Below, one piece after another: positions 43,180 through 57,727 of a stretch of DNA of 64,000 nucleotides. A program made the position numbers and the translations under genes. Numbering within the stretch: position 1 is the stretch's first letter; each line of letters begins with the position of its first letter. The stretch is taken from assembly GCF_006912135.1 (NCBI RefSeq), contig NZ_VIRS01000024.1, positions 1-64,000 on the forward strand, in the 5' to 3' direction. The notes below the pieces were generated by a model, which saw only the letters and a list, made by a program, of their open reading frames with translations, did not search any database and was not told the origin of the DNA. Source of the DNA: Cryptosporangium phraense. GTDB taxonomy: Bacteria > Actinomycetota > Actinomycetes > Mycobacteriales > Cryptosporangiaceae.

Positions 43180-43613
43180 GCAGTCCCCGTCCCAACGATC
43201 CCGATCGCCGTTCGGCGCGCCGCAAGGCGCGGAAACGCGCCCTCGACATCCTGTTCGAGGCCGACGTCCGCGGCACCGAGCCGCTGGCGACCGCCCGCGA
43301 CCGCCTCGCGCAGTCCGACCCCCCGGTGCCCGACTACGCGATCACGCTGGTCGAGGGCGTCACCGAGAAGCGTCCGCGCCTGGACGAGCTGATCTCGACG
43401 TATGCCGAGGGTTGGACCCTGGACCGCATGCCCGCGGTCGACCGGAACCTGCTCCGGTTGGGGGTGTACGAGCTGCTGTTCCGGGATGACATTCCGGATG
43501 CGGTCGCGATCGACGAGGCGGTGGATCTGGCTCGGGAGCTCTCTACGGATGAGTCGCCGCGGTTCGTGAACGGTCTGCTGGGGCGTCTGCAGTTGGTGAA
43601 GGCTGAGCTCTAG
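43176..43613 (+). CDS. nusB: Transcription antitermination factor NusB
   Basis: 145-residue all-helical factor. The N-terminal arginine-rich [20 protein letters not shown] and C-terminal FVNGLLGRL are typical. It binds boxA RNA with NusE/S10 in rRNA antitermination. GTG overlaps efp. A 2 kb gene-free repeat region follows. Confidence 0.95.
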   Translation: MSSPRPNDPDRRSARRKARKRALDILFEADVRGTEPLATARDRLAQSDPPVPDYAITLVEGVTEKRPRLDELISTYAEGWTLDRMPAVDRNLLRLGVYELLFRDDIPDAVAIDEAVDLARELSTDESPRFVNGLLGRLQLVKAEL

Positions 43614-43623
43614 GGGTTTGTGG

Positions 43624-43745
43624 TTTACGCCTGCCGGGCGCGCGCCGGTCGCTTCCGCGACTGGCGCGCGTTGCTGTTGCGGGGGTGACGTCCCGCCGGT
43701 TCGTGCGTGGTCGCTGACCCACCCTCCGGTTGCTGGGGGTGTGCA
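43624..43745. repeat. Dispersed copy of the 108-225 module
   Basis: This stretch aligns with 108-225 of the window: TTACGCCTGCC, CTTCCGCGAC, CGTCCCGCCG, CCCACCCTCCGGT and GCTGGGGGTGTGCA appear in the same order with substitutions and small gaps. It begins about 10 nt after nusB. It shows the window-start element is a dispersed family. Confidence 0.7.
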
Positions 43746-43785
43746 TGGCTCAGGGGTTCACGCGCCCGATCGCGCCGATACGCAC

Positions 43786-44390
43786 CGCGTCGAGCCGGGT
43801 CGCGCTGGGTCGGGTCGGGTCGGGTAGCGCCACGCTGGGTCGGATCGCGCCGCGCCGCGTCGGATCGCGCCGCGCCGCGTCGGATCGCGTCGCGCCGTGT
43901 CGGGCCGGGTCGCGTCGGGCCGGGGTCGTTTCGCGCATCGGGCCAGGTCGTTTCGCGCGTCGGATCGGGTCGTTTCGCGCGCAGGGTCGCGCCTCTCCGC
44001 GCCGGGTCGCCGCGCAGCGCCGCGCCGGATCGGGCCGGGTCGGGCCGTGTCGGGTCGAGTCGCGTCGGTCGCGCCGCGCCGCGCCGCGCCGCGTCGGGTC
44101 GCGTCGGGTCGCGTCGCTTCGCGCCGGGTCGCGTATCGCCGCTCCGCGCTGGGTCGCGTCGCGCCGGGTCGCGTAGCGCCGCTCCGCGCCGGGCCGGGCC
44201 GGGTCGGGTCGGGTCGCTCCGCGCCGGGTCGGGCCGCTTCGCGCCGGGTCGCGCCGGGTCGGGTCGGGTCGGGTCGCTCCGCGCCGGGTCGGGCCGCTTC
44301 GCGCCGGGCCGCTTCGCGCCGGGCCGCTTCGCGCCGGGCCGCTTCGCGCCGGGCCGCGCCGGGTCGGGTCGGGTCGGGTCGCGCTGGGGT
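43786..44390. repeat. Low-complexity array of GGGTC and CGCGCC units
   Basis: About 600 bp built almost entirely from 5-10 bp words (GGGTC, GCGTC, GCGCC, GCTCC). A regular 15-bp unit, GCTTCGCGCCGGGCC, is repeated four times at 44296-44355. All six frames stay largely open and translate to Arg/Ala/Gly/Pro/Ser repeats, which is compositional. No gene is supported. Confidence 0.8.
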
Positions 44391-44851
44391 CGAGTGCGCT
44401 GCCGCGATAGGTCCTCCGCCTCGCTGCGCGCGGTCACCCACCCACCTCCTGCCCTCATGCGGCAGCAACCAGGAACGAACGAGAGGCCCCCGCGCGGACC
44501 AGCCATGCGTTGACCGACGCACCTCCGCAGGCCCGCTCCGGATCACGTCGGCTCGCCCGCCCGCCCGGCAGATCGTGCAGCCAGGGCCGTACCGCGGTCC
44601 GCCCGGAACAACGAACCCGCAGCCAGTTCCGCGGGCGTCTGCCGCTCGAGTCGGGCGTCGTCACGAGTACGTCGCCCACGCCGAAGCGCCCAGCGCGGGT
44701 GAGGAGTCCGACCTGCTGCCGGTACAGGCCACCGACATCGGTCGCGATGACGAGCGCTGCCGTCCGCGCCGCAGCGCGCTCCGGTCGACCTGGAGAGTGC
44801 GCGCCGGCTCAGGGCGGAGCCACTGATCCGAAGTCTCACGGCGCCCGCCAA
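44391..44851. other. Unassigned intergenic sequence
   Basis: Less repetitive segment in the 2 kb gap. Frames are open on both strands but none has a ribosome-binding site with recognisable protein similarity. It may contain decayed coding sequence. I see no RNA gene. Confidence 0.4.
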
Positions 44852-44874
44852 CTGCAATAACAAGCCCAGAGAGT
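44852..44874. repeat. Isolated TGCAATAACAAGCCC module
   Basis: CTGCAATAACAAGCCCAGAGAG matches the trailing module of the hairpin element at the start of the window, without the hairpin next to it. Confidence 0.65.
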
Positions 44875-44939
44875 GGAGACCGAGGGGTCAACGGTCGGCG
44901 GCCACTGACCAACCGCGAGGCGCTTAGCGGCAGGTCACC

Positions 44940-45150
44940 CACGATACGGCGGCCGGCGATACGGCGGCCCGCGGTGCGGCGGTGCGGCGATCAGAGGTGG
45001 CGATCAGAGGTGCGGCGGCCCGCGGTGCGGCGGTGCGGCGATCAGAGGTGCAGCGGCCCGCGGTGCGGCGGTTCGGCGGCCCGCGGTGCGGCGGTGCGGC
45101 GGCCTGCGGTGCGGCGGCCTGCGGTGCGGCGAACGGCGAGCGGTACGCGT
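44940..45150. repeat. GCGGTGCGGCGGCC-type short repeats
   Basis: Irregular repeats of CGCGGTGCGGCGGTGCGG and GCGATCAGAGGTG. No gene is supported. Confidence 0.6.
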
Positions 45151-45337
45151 GGTGGCGGCTCGCGATGTGGTGGTCCATGGCCGTAGTGACCATCGATGCG
45201 AGTGGTCTCGGCGATCTATGTGCGTCGTCAGCGGTTCGGCCCTGCCCAGCGAGGGCTCACGCATCACGCACTCAGCCCGGCTCATTCCCGCCACTCCGGC
45301 CGGCACCGGCGCGCCCCCCTCTGCTCACACACGCAGA

Positions 45338-45389
45338 TTCACGACGTATCGGGGTTCTCCGGCCTCCGGAAGGCCCGGAAACTCGTCAA
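45338..45389. repeat. Hairpin element, diverged copy
   Basis: TTCACGACGTATCGGGG then TTCTCCGG and right arm CCCGGAAACTCGTCAA. Same length and layout as the palindromes at 262-313 and 460-511 with several substitutions. Confidence 0.7.
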
Positions 45390-45401
45390 TCTGCGCGCCC
45401 G

Positions 45402-45535
45402 CGTGCCCGCGTGCCTGCGAGCCTGCGTGCCTGCGAGCCCGCGTGCCCGCGTGCCTGCGCGTCCGCGTGCCCGCGTGCCCGCGTGCCCGCGTGCCCGCGT
45501 GCCCGCGTGCCCGCGTGCCCGCGTGCCCGCGCTCC
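45402..45535. repeat. 8-bp tandem repeat GCGTGCCC
   Basis: Eight perfect copies occupy 45465-45528, preceded by diverged copies from about 45402. It directly follows the hairpin element copy. Confidence 0.85.
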
Positions 45536-45580
45536 CGCGCGCCCGCGCGGACAGACATCCCCCGCGGCCCGGGAAACGAC

Positions 45581-45613
45581 GAAGCCCCCCGCGTGACGTG
45601 CGCGAGGGGCTTC
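45581..45613 (-). terminator. Terminator of bldD
   Basis: GAAGCCCC...CGCG pairs with CGCG...GGGGCTTC around TGACGTG. On the minus strand it is followed by TCGTCGTTTC. It lies 41 nt after the bldD stop. Confidence 0.75.
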
Positions 45614-45653
45614 ATCACGTTCCAGCCGACACCCCCGGCTGGAACCCGGGGCA

Positions 45654-46130
45654 CTACGGGCGAATCGGCGTCGCGACCAGCACGTTCCACTCGGTGAGCT
45701 TCTCGATCAGGCCGGCCGGGGACAGGTCGAACACGATCGCGAGCGTGCGCAGGTCGTCGGCGCGGATCGAGAGCACCCGGCCGTTGTAGTCGCCGCGCTG
45801 CTGCTGGATGCTCCGGGCGAACCGCTGCACGGCACCGAGCTCGTCACCGGGCAGCTGCTCGAGACGCTCGAGGTCGATGACGACCTTGCTCGCGCCCTCG
45901 TGACGGCCGGGGCCGTCGCCGGGGAGGAGCTCCGCGATCGGGACCCGGTAGAACTCGGCGAGCTCGTTCAGGCGGGCGACGGTGACGGCCCGGTCGCCGC
46001 GCTCGTACGAACCGACCACGACCGCCTTCCAGCGGCCACCGGACTTCTCCTCCACCCCCTGTAGCGAGAGACCCTGCTGCTGCCGGATGGCTCGCAGCCG
46101 GGCACCGAGGGCCTTGGCGTAATCGGACAT
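45654..46130 (-). CDS. bldD: BldD-like developmental regulator, c-di-GMP-binding
   Basis: 158 residues. The N-terminal helix-turn-helix domain (about 6-70: ALGARLRAIRQQQGLSLQGVEEKSGGRW, SYERGDRAVT) matches Streptomyces BldD. The C-terminal domain carries the c-di-GMP signature RxD-X8-RxxD exactly: R112-G-D114, eight residues, R123-A-D-D126. In Streptomyces, BldD dimerised by tetrameric c-di-GMP represses sporulation genes. The nusB-bldD-pyrR position is the Streptomyces order. ATG with GGAGAA upstream. Confidence 0.94.
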   Translation of the reverse strand: MSDYAKALGARLRAIRQQQGLSLQGVEEKSGGRWKAVVVGSYERGDRAVTVARLNELAEFYRVPIAELLPGDGPGRHEGASKVVIDLERLEQLPGDELGAVQRFARSIQQQRGDYNGRVLSIRADDLRTLAIVFDLSPAGLIEKLTEWNVLVATPIRP

Positions 46131-46227
46131 TCGTTCTCCGAGGGGTATTGCGCATGCCCGGGGAAAGCATGCGGGCGGACGGGCAGCGACAGCCGAGCCA
46201 CGTCTCCGCGCCCGGTCGCTACGGAGA

Positions 46228-46499
46228 GTGACCGTAGAGCCGAAAGGGCAATCCGGTCAAGAGGAATGACGAAACCGTAGCCGCCCGGCGTTGTGACGTT
46301 GAACGCCTCGGTCGATTCCACGCGGTAAGCACCTTTGCCCGATGTCGCTGCAGGGTGTGACCGTCACAGTTCATCATCCTGTCGTCACACGGTTCACATC
46401 GGTACCGGAAGTCGGGCCCTGGTCGGTACGAAACGGCACAGATTCTCGCTCCCGCACAACCCGCTCAGTCTCGTAACAGCTGTTGTGACCTGCGTCGCC
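46228..46499. promoter_or_regulatory. Cluster of GTGAC/GTCAC half-sites between bldD and pyrR
   Basis: GTGAC occurs at 46228, 46293, 46357 and 46495, and GTCAC at 46363 and 46384. TGTGACCGTCACA (46356-46368) is a perfect palindrome. BldD boxes contain TNAC/GTNA half-sites, and bldD is autoregulated in Streptomyces. I infer a binding region but cannot assign the protein. Confidence 0.35.
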
Positions 46500-46551
46500 T
46501 GTGATTCACGAGACGAGAACGGTGAGCCGTCGCAGACCGTCAGAGCGCTGA

Positions 46552-48088
<1,537 letters not shown>

Positions 48089-48092
<4 letters not shown>

Positions 48093-49402
48093 GCAATTAC
48101 CTGATCCGCGGCGCGACGTTCCCCGACGGCACCGCAAAGGACCTGGCGGTCGAGAACGGCCTGATCGTCGAGAAAACCGAAAACGCAGAGGTCATCGACG
48201 CTGAAGGCCTGCGACTCCTCCCCGGCCTCGTCGACCTGCACACCCACCTGCGTCAGCCCGGCCGGGAGGACGCCGAGACGATCGAGACCGGCAGCCGCGC
48301 GGCCGCGCTCGGCGGCTACACCGCGGTCTGCGCGATGGCCAACACCGACCCGGTCGCCGACGCGGCCGGGATCGTCGAGCAGGTCTGGCGGCTGGGCCGC
48401 GAGGTCGGCCTGGTCGACGTCCAGCCGATCGGCGCCGTCACCCTGGGCCTGAACGGCGAGCGGCTGGCCGAGCTGGGCGCGATGGCCGAGTCGGCCGCCC
48501 GGGTCCGGGTGTTCTCCGACGACGGCCACTGCGTGCACGACGCCGCGGTGATGCGCCGGGCGCTGGAGTACGTCAAGGCGTTCGACGGGGTCATCGCCCA
48601 GCACGCCGAGGATCCCAAGCTCACGGTCGGCGCGCAGATGAACGAGGGCGAGCAGTCCGCCCAGCTCGGGCTGGCCGGTTGGCCCGCGGTCGCCGAGGAG
48701 GCGATCATCGCCCGGGACGCGCTGCTCGCCGCCCACGTCGGGTCGCGGCTGCACGTCTGCCACGTCTCGACCGCGGGCTCGGTCGAGGTGCTGCGCTGGG
48801 CCAAGGGCCGCGGGATCCGGGTGACCGCCGAGGTCACCCCGCACCACCTGCTGCTCACCGACGAGCTGGCCGCGACCTACGACCCGGTCTACAAGGTCAA
48901 CCCGCCGCTGCGCACGGCCGAGGACGTCACCGCGCTGCGCGAGGCCCTGGCCGACGGCACGATCGACGCGGTCGCCACCGACCACGCCCCGCACGCCCGC
49001 GAAGACAAGGAATGCGAGTGGGCGGCGGCCCGGCCCGGCATGCTCGGGCTGGAGACCGCGCTCCCGATCGTGATCCGGACGATGGTCGAGACCGGGCTGC
49101 TCGATTGGCAGGGCGTCGCCGACCGGATGAGCCACGCCCCGGCCCGCATCGCCGGCCTCACCGGCCTCACCGGCAACGGCCGGGCAACGAGCGGGGCCGG
49201 CGCCCACGGCCGCCCGCTCGCCGTCGGCGAGCCGGCCAACCTGACGCTCGTCGACCCGTCCGCGCGCTGGACGGTCACCCCGGACGGCCTGGCCAGCATC
49301 AGCCGCAACACCCCGTACGCCGGGCTCGAACTGCCGGGCACGATCGTGGCCACGTTCCTGCGCGGGCGTCCGACGGTCCTCGACGGCAAGGCCCAGGCAT
49401 GA
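48089..49402 (+). CDS. pyrC: Dihydroorotase
   Basis: 437-residue class I dihydroorotase of the amidohydrolase superfamily. Metal ligands are H51 and H53 in [13 protein letters not shown], further histidines in CHVSTAGS and TPHHLLL, and the catalytic aspartate in [11 protein letters not shown]. It cyclises carbamoyl-aspartate. ATGA overlaps on both sides. Confidence 0.95.
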
Positions 49403-49929
49403 TCGCGGCCGCCTACGAGCGCGGGCCCGACCACTGGACCGCCCGGATCCTGTTCACCGCGGCCGTGCTGGTGGTCTTCGGCCTGATCGTGCTGGCCGCC
49501 CGCCGGGCCTGGAAGCGACGGGTCGCGGCCCACGCCGACCTGCTGCCGCTCCCGACCGGCACGGTCACCGATGGCATCCCAGAAAGCAGCGGTCTCTACG
49601 TCGGCACCACCCAGGCCGGCGAGTGGCAGGCCCGCGTCTACGCCGGTGACCTGGCCAACCGCGCCGCCGCCACCCTGCACACCGGCCCCGAAGGCGTGCT
49701 GATCGAACGCGACGGCGCCGAACCGATCTTCATCCCGGCCGAATCGATCACCGGAGCCCGCCTCGACGCCGGCCTGGCCAACAAGGTCGTCGGCGGCGCC
49801 GGTCTGCTGGTCGTCACCTGGGAGCAGAACGGCTACGCGCTCGACACCGGCTTCCGCGCCGACCACCGCCTCGACAACGCCACCCACCTGCGTGAGATCG
49901 AGAAAGTCCTCCTGGAGAACGCCTCATGA
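49399..49929 (+). CDS. Membrane-anchored PH-like domain protein of the pyr operon
   Basis: 176 residues. One membrane helix (about 16-34) is followed by a basic stop-transfer RRAWKRR and a soluble beta-rich domain resembling bacterial PH domains ([27 protein letters not shown]). The same gene lies between pyrC and carA in M. tuberculosis (Rv1382) and Streptomyces. No enzymatic motif. Its link to pyrimidine synthesis is unexplained. Confidence 0.88.
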   Translation: MIAAAYERGPDHWTARILFTAAVLVVFGLIVLAARRAWKRRVAAHADLLPLPTGTVTDGIPESSGLYVGTTQAGEWQARVYAGDLANRAAATLHTGPEGVLIERDGAEPIFIPAESITGARLDAGLANKVVGGAGLLVVTWEQNGYALDTGFRADHRLDNATHLREIEKVLLENAS

Positions 49930-51034
49930 AGACCCCTGCCCTACTGGTTCTGGAAGACGGCCGCACGTTCCGGGGCGAGGCCTTCGGCGCGATCGGCGAG
50001 ACGTTCGGCGAAGCCGTCTTCACCACCGGCATGACCGGCTACCAGGAGACTCTCACCGACCCCTCGTACCACCGGCAGATCGTCACGATGACCGCGCCGC
50101 ACATCGGCAACACCGGCGTGAACGGCGAGGACGACGAGTCGGCGAAAATCTGGGTCGCCGGCTACGTCGTCCGCGACCCGGCCCGGATCTCGTCCAACTG
50201 GCGCGCGACCGGCTCGCTCGACGACCGGCTGAAGGCCGAAGGCGTCGTCGGGATCGCCGGCGTCGACACCCGGGCCCTCACCCGGCACCTGCGCGAGCGG
50301 GGCGCGATGCGCGCCGCGGTCTCCAGCACCGGGGAAGACGCCGCGGACGTGCTGGCCAAAGTACGAACCAGCCCGAGCATGACCGGAGCCGACCTCGTCG
50401 GCGACGTCACCACCCCCGAGCCGTACGTGGTGAACGCCGAGGGCCCGACCCGGTTCAAGATCGCCGCGGTCGACCTCGGCATCAAGCGCAACACCCCGCG
50501 CCGGATGGCCGCCCGGGGCATCGAGGTGCACGTCCTCCCGGCCACGACGCCACCCGAGGAGCTGCTGAAACGGCAGCTCGACGGGGTCTTCTTCTCCAAC
50601 GGCCCGGGCGACCCGGCCACCGCCGACGGCCCGGTGGCCCTGGCCCGGGCCGCGCTGGGGGCCCAGCTGCCCACGTTCGGCATCTGCTTCGGCAACCAGG
50701 TCCTCGGCCGTGCGCTCGGCTTCGGCACCTACAAGCTGGTCTACGGTCACCGCGGAATCAACCAGCCGGTCATCGACAAAAACACCGGCAAGGTCGAGAT
50801 CACCGCCCACAACCACGGCTTCGCGGTCGACGCGCCCCGAGGGAAAGCCGCCGACACCGAATTCGGCCGCGCCGAGGTCAGCCACGTCTGCCTCAACGAC
50901 GACGTGGTGGAGGGCCTGACCTGCCTCGACACCCCGGCGTTCAGCGTCCAGTACCACCCGGAAGCCGCGGCCGGCCCGCACGACGCGGACTACCTGTTCG
51001 ACCGCTTCGTCGACCTCATGAAGGGCAAGAACTG

Positions 51035-51035
<1 letters not shown>
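49926..51035 (+). CDS. carA: Carbamoyl-phosphate synthase small (glutaminase) subunit
   Basis: 369 residues. The N-terminal CPSase small-chain domain ([25 protein letters not shown]) is followed by a class I glutaminase with nucleophile cysteine in [11 protein letters not shown] and the His-Glu pair in QYHPEA. It feeds ammonia to CarB. ATG overlaps the upstream stop. TGATG joins it to carB. Confidence 0.97.
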
Positions 51036-54351
<3,316 letters not shown>

Positions 54352-54355
<4 letters not shown>

Positions 54356-55575
54356 GCGCCTACGGGGTCCTGCGAGACCGGGCGCTCTTCCGTCTCGGCG
54401 GTGGCGACGCCGAGACGGCGCACGAGCGGACACTGGACGCGCTGGCGCGGTTCGGCCGTTTCCCGATGGCCGTGGCCGCTTCCCGCCGCTGGGCCCTGGG
54501 CGACGCGCCGGGCCTGGCCCGGACGCTGTTCGGGGTGCCGTTCCCGGGGCCGGTCGGGCTGGCCGCGGGCATGGACAAGAACGGGGTCGCGCTGCCGGCC
54601 TGGGCCGGGCTCGGGTTCGGGTTCGTCGAGGTCGGCACCGTGACCGCGCACGGGCAGCCGGGCAACCCGCGGCCCCGGCTGTTCCGGTTGCCCGAGAGCG
54701 AGGCGATCGTCAACCGGATGGGGTTCAACAACCGGGGCGCGGCCGCGCTGGCCGCCCGGCTGGCCGACCTGTCGGTGGGTGGCCGCCCGCCGCTGCCGGT
54801 CCCGGTCGGGGTGAGCCTGGGCAAGTCCAAGGTCACCCCGCTGGACGCGGCCGTCGAGGACTACCTGCGGTCGCTGCGCGCCGTCCACCGCTACGCCGAC
54901 TACGTGGCGGTGAACGTGAGCTCGCCGAACACGCCGGGCCTGCGGGCGCTGCAGGACCGGTCGGCGCTCGATTCGCTGGTGGGCGCACTGGCCGCGGAAG
55001 CCGCCGCGCTCCGGGACACCCCTGGGCCGCGTCGTCCGGCCGGGCGCGCGGTGCCGCTCGTCGTCAAGATCGCGCCGGACCTGACCGACGCGGCCGTCGG
55101 CGAGGTGCTCGAGGTCTGTGCGGCGCACGGCGTCGCCGGCGTCATCGTGTCCAACACGACGCTCGGCCGCGCCGGGGTCACCACGACGGAGGCGGGCGGG
55201 CTCTCCGGCGCTCCGCTGGCCGCGCGGGCCCGGGACCTGGTCCGGTTCGTGGTGCAGGAGACCGCCGGGCGGCTGCCGGTGATCGGCGTCGGCGGCATCC
55301 TGACGCCCGCCGACGCGACCGCGATGTTCGACCGCGGGGCGGCGCTGATCCAGCTCTACACCGGGCTCGTCTACCGCGGGCCCGGGCTGGTCCGGGCGAT
55401 CAACAAATCCGTCACTCAGCGTGGCGTCGGGCGCCTCAGCTCCGCCGAGGCCATTTCCGACCCTCTGAGAGCCCCGCAGAGCGCTCCGCAGGGGGCGTTG
55501 GAGGGTCGAGTCACCACAGGCGGTCCGGCGACGCTCAGCGGGCCTGTAGCAGGGGAGGGTCCGAGTGAGCGTTAA
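54352..55575 (+). CDS. pyrD: Dihydroorotate dehydrogenase (quinone), class 2
   Basis: 407 residues. The N-terminal membrane-associating helices, [12 protein letters not shown], the catalytic serine region [14 protein letters not shown] and [12 protein letters not shown] all identify class 2. It oxidises dihydroorotate with quinone at the membrane. About 45 residues after LVRAINKS are a low-complexity extension not usual in the family, and the gene overlaps pyrF by 11 nt. Confidence 0.94.
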
Positions 55576-56428
55576 CACGTCGCAGGTCGCGGCCGACCGC
55601 GATCACTTCGGGGCCCGCCTGGCCAAGGCCGTCGCCGAGCGGGGACCACTCTGCGTGGGCATCGATCCGCACCCCGGACTGCTCGACGCCTGGGGGCTGA
55701 CCAGGGACGTTGCCGGGGTCGAGCGGTTCGCGCGCACGGTCGTGGACGCGTTGGCCGGGCAGGTCGCGGTGCTCAAGCCGCAGTCGGCGTTCTTCGAGCG
55801 GTACGGGTCGCGCGGGATCGCCGTGCTCGAGCGGGTGATCCTCGACGCCCGGGCGGCCGGCGCGCTGGTGCTCAACGACGTCAAGCGGGGCGACATCGGC
55901 AGCACGATGGACGCCTACGCCGCCGCGTACCTGGACCCGGCGTCCCCGTTGTGCGGTGACGCGATGACCGCGAGCCCGTATCTCGGGTTCGGGTCGCTGG
56001 CGCCGCTGCTCTCCGCCGCGATCGCCCACGGCAACGGCGTCTTCGTGCTCGGCCTGACGTCCAACCCCGAAGGACCTCAGGTGCAGCACGCGGTCGCCGC
56101 CGACGGACGGACCGTCGCGCAGACCGTACTGGACGCGGTCGCGTCCGCGGACGCGGGCTACCTCCCCTACGGACCGGTCGGTGTCGTCGTCGGGGCGACC
56201 GTGGGGGAGACCGGGCACGACCTGAGCCGGGTGAACGGACCGTTCCTCGCGCCGGGTCTGGGCGCGCAGGGGGCGACCGCGGACGACCTCCGGGCGGTGT
56301 TCGGGGACGCCCGCCGGGCGGTGCTCCCGTCGGTCTCCCGGGAGGTGTTGCGGGCGGGTCCGGATCGCGCGTCGTTGCGCTCAGTGGCGGCCCGGGCGGC
56401 GGACGATTTTGCGGCTGTGCTTGCCTAA
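55565..56428 (+). CDS. pyrF: Orotidine 5'-phosphate decarboxylase
   Basis: 287 residues, the longer actinobacterial/myxobacterial-type OMP decarboxylase. The catalytic Asp-Lys-Asp array is in [17 protein letters not shown], with [10 protein letters not shown] and [11 protein letters not shown] upstream. It completes UMP synthesis; pyrE is not in the window. GTG lies inside the end of pyrD. Confidence 0.95.
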   Translation: MSVNTSQVAADRDHFGARLAKAVAERGPLCVGIDPHPGLLDAWGLTRDVAGVERFARTVVDALAGQVAVLKPQSAFFERYGSRGIAVLERVILDARAAGALVLNDVKRGDIGSTMDAYAAAYLDPASPLCGDAMTASPYLGFGSLAPLLSAAIAHGNGVFVLGLTSNPEGPQVQHAVAADGRTVAQTVLDAVASADAGYLPYGPVGVVVGATVGETGHDLSRVNGPFLAPGLGAQGATADDLRAVFGDARRAVLPSVSREVLRAGPDRASLRSVAARAADDFAAVLA

Positions 56429-56552
56429 GGAAGGGCCGGTTGCGGTAGCCGAAACTGGCGTAGGTGTTGCCTACGCCACGATGGGTACTCTCCGACCTGC
56501 ATGAACCCCTCGCGGCGAACCCTCGTTGCTGTCAGTGTGGAGTGTGTCATCG

Positions 56553-56563
56553 ATCACTGTGAT
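56553..56563. promoter_or_regulatory. Palindrome ATCACTGTGAT upstream of mihF
   Basis: ATCAC-T-GTGAT lies in the 309-nt pyrF-mihF gap, 98 nt before the mihF -35. It may be an operator; the factor is unknown. Confidence 0.3.
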
Positions 56564-56601
56564 GTTCCGGTGGCGTCCGGCAAATTCGGGCATAAGACTG
56601 C

Positions 56602-56623
56602 AAATCGCAGCTTTCTGCGGTTT
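56602..56623 (+). terminator. Hairpin after the pyr operon
   Basis: AAATCGCAG pairs with CTGCGGTTT through one U-G wobble, with a 4-nt loop, in an AT-richer patch between pyrF and mihF. Probably terminates or attenuates pyr read-through. Confidence 0.5.
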
Positions 56624-56660
56624 CATGCCACGATTGGGCGGGGGCCAACACCGGGCCGCA

Positions 56661-56690
56661 TTGCTTCCTGTCGCACTTCCTCGCTAGGTT
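56661..56690 (+). promoter_or_regulatory. Promoter of mihF
   Basis: TTGCTT (56661-56666) and TAGGTT (56685-56690) are separated by 18 nt, about 47 nt before the GTG. Confidence 0.5.
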
Positions 56691-56737
56691 CACGCGCTGG
56701 AATCGTCCGCTTCCCCAACGAACACCCGAGGTGACCT

Positions 56738-57067
56738 GTGGCTCTTCCGTCGTTGAGCCCCGAGCAGCGTGCCGCTGCTCTGCAGAAGGCTGCCGAGGCG
56801 CGCAAGCAGCGTGCCGCGGTCAAGGACAAGCTCAAGCACGGTGGCCTGTCCCTGTCGGAGGTCCTCGACTCGGCCGAACAGGACGACGTCATCGGCAAGA
56901 TGAAGGTCTCGGCCGTCCTCGAGGCGCTCCCCGGCATCGGCAAGGTCCGTGCCGTCCAGATCATGGAGAAGTTCAAGATCGCCGAGAGTCGGCGGGTGCG
57001 TGGCCTGGGTGACAACCAGAAGCGCGCGCTGCTCCAGGAGTTCGGCTCCACCTCCGGTGGACGCTGA
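56738..57067 (+). CDS. mihF: Integration host factor, actinobacterial type (mIHF)
   Basis: 109-residue nucleoid-associated protein unrelated to the proteobacterial HU/IHF fold. The sequence [57 protein letters not shown] is the helix-two-turn-helix family. It binds and shapes DNA and is essential in mycobacteria. The 3' end overlaps gmk by 11 nt. Confidence 0.95.
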   Translation: MALPSLSPEQRAAALQKAAEARKQRAAVKDKLKHGGLSLSEVLDSAEQDDVIGKMKVSAVLEALPGIGKVRAVQIMEKFKIAESRRVRGLGDNQKRALLQEFGSTSGGR

Positions 57068-57653
57068 AATTCCCGGCCTCCCGTCCCGCGCCGCTGATGC
57101 GGCGCGGCTGACGGTGCTCTCCGGTCCCTCCGGAGTAGGCAAGGGCAGCGTCGTGGCCGAGATCCGGCGTCACCACCCCTCGGTGTGGCTGTCGGTGTCG
57201 GTGACGACCCGCCCGCCCCGGCCCGGCGAAGAGCACGGCAAGCAGTACTACTTCGTCAGCCGGGACGAGTACGACCAGATGGTGGCCGCCGGCGATCTCC
57301 TGGAACATGCGGAGTTCGCCGGCAACGGCTACGGCACTCCTCGCCGTGCGGTCGAGGAGCGCCTGGCTTCGGGGCGCCCGGCCCTGCTCGAGATCGAGCT
57401 GCAGGGTGCCCGGCAGGTGCGGGAGGCGATGCCGACCGCGCAATTCGTCTTCTTGGCGCCCCCGTCGTGGGACGAGCTGGTCCGCCGGCTCGTCGGGCGG
57501 GGCACCGAGGACGAGGTGACGATCCGGCGCCGGCTCGAGGCCGCGGTCGTCGAGCTCGCGGCCGAGAAGGAATTCGACGTCACGATCGTCAACGACAATG
57601 TCAGCCAGGCTGCCACCGAGTTGGTAGAGTTGCTGACCGTGCCTGTCCGCTGA
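57057..57653 (+). CDS. gmk: Guanylate kinase
   Basis: 198 residues. The P-loop [10 protein letters not shown] and GMP-binding region [23 protein letters not shown] are present. It phosphorylates GMP/dGMP. The GTG at 57057 lies within the end of mihF; a longer open frame into mihF is out of register with the family. It follows mihF as in other actinobacteria. Confidence 0.94.
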   Translation: MDAEIPGLPSRAADAARLTVLSGPSGVGKGSVVAEIRRHHPSVWLSVSVTTRPPRPGEEHGKQYYFVSRDEYDQMVAAGDLLEHAEFAGNGYGTPRRAVEERLASGRPALLEIELQGARQVREAMPTAQFVFLAPPSWDELVRRLVGRGTEDEVTIRRRLEAAVVELAAEKEFDVTIVNDNVSQAATELVELLTVPVR

Positions 57654-57727
57654 GGGACGGTCGGGTGCTGATGTGGTTCTTCCACGAGAAACTCAATCTC
57701 CCGAAATCATTTTGAGGCTGATCCGTT

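Noticed and set aside
43707-44546. Long open frames on both strands in the GGGTC array giving AKRPG- or GRVGS-like repeats
   Set aside because: Pure low-complexity DNA leaves all frames open; no ribosome site or family similarity.
45402-45535. 8-mer array considered as a replication origin or DnaA box cluster
   Set aside because: The unit is GC-only and unlike TTGTCCACA, and no dnaA/dnaN neighbourhood exists.
46356-46368. TGTGACCGTCACA as a CRP site
   Set aside because: CRP sites have a 6-nt spacer between TGTGA and TCACA; here it is 3 nt. Kept only as an unassigned palindrome.
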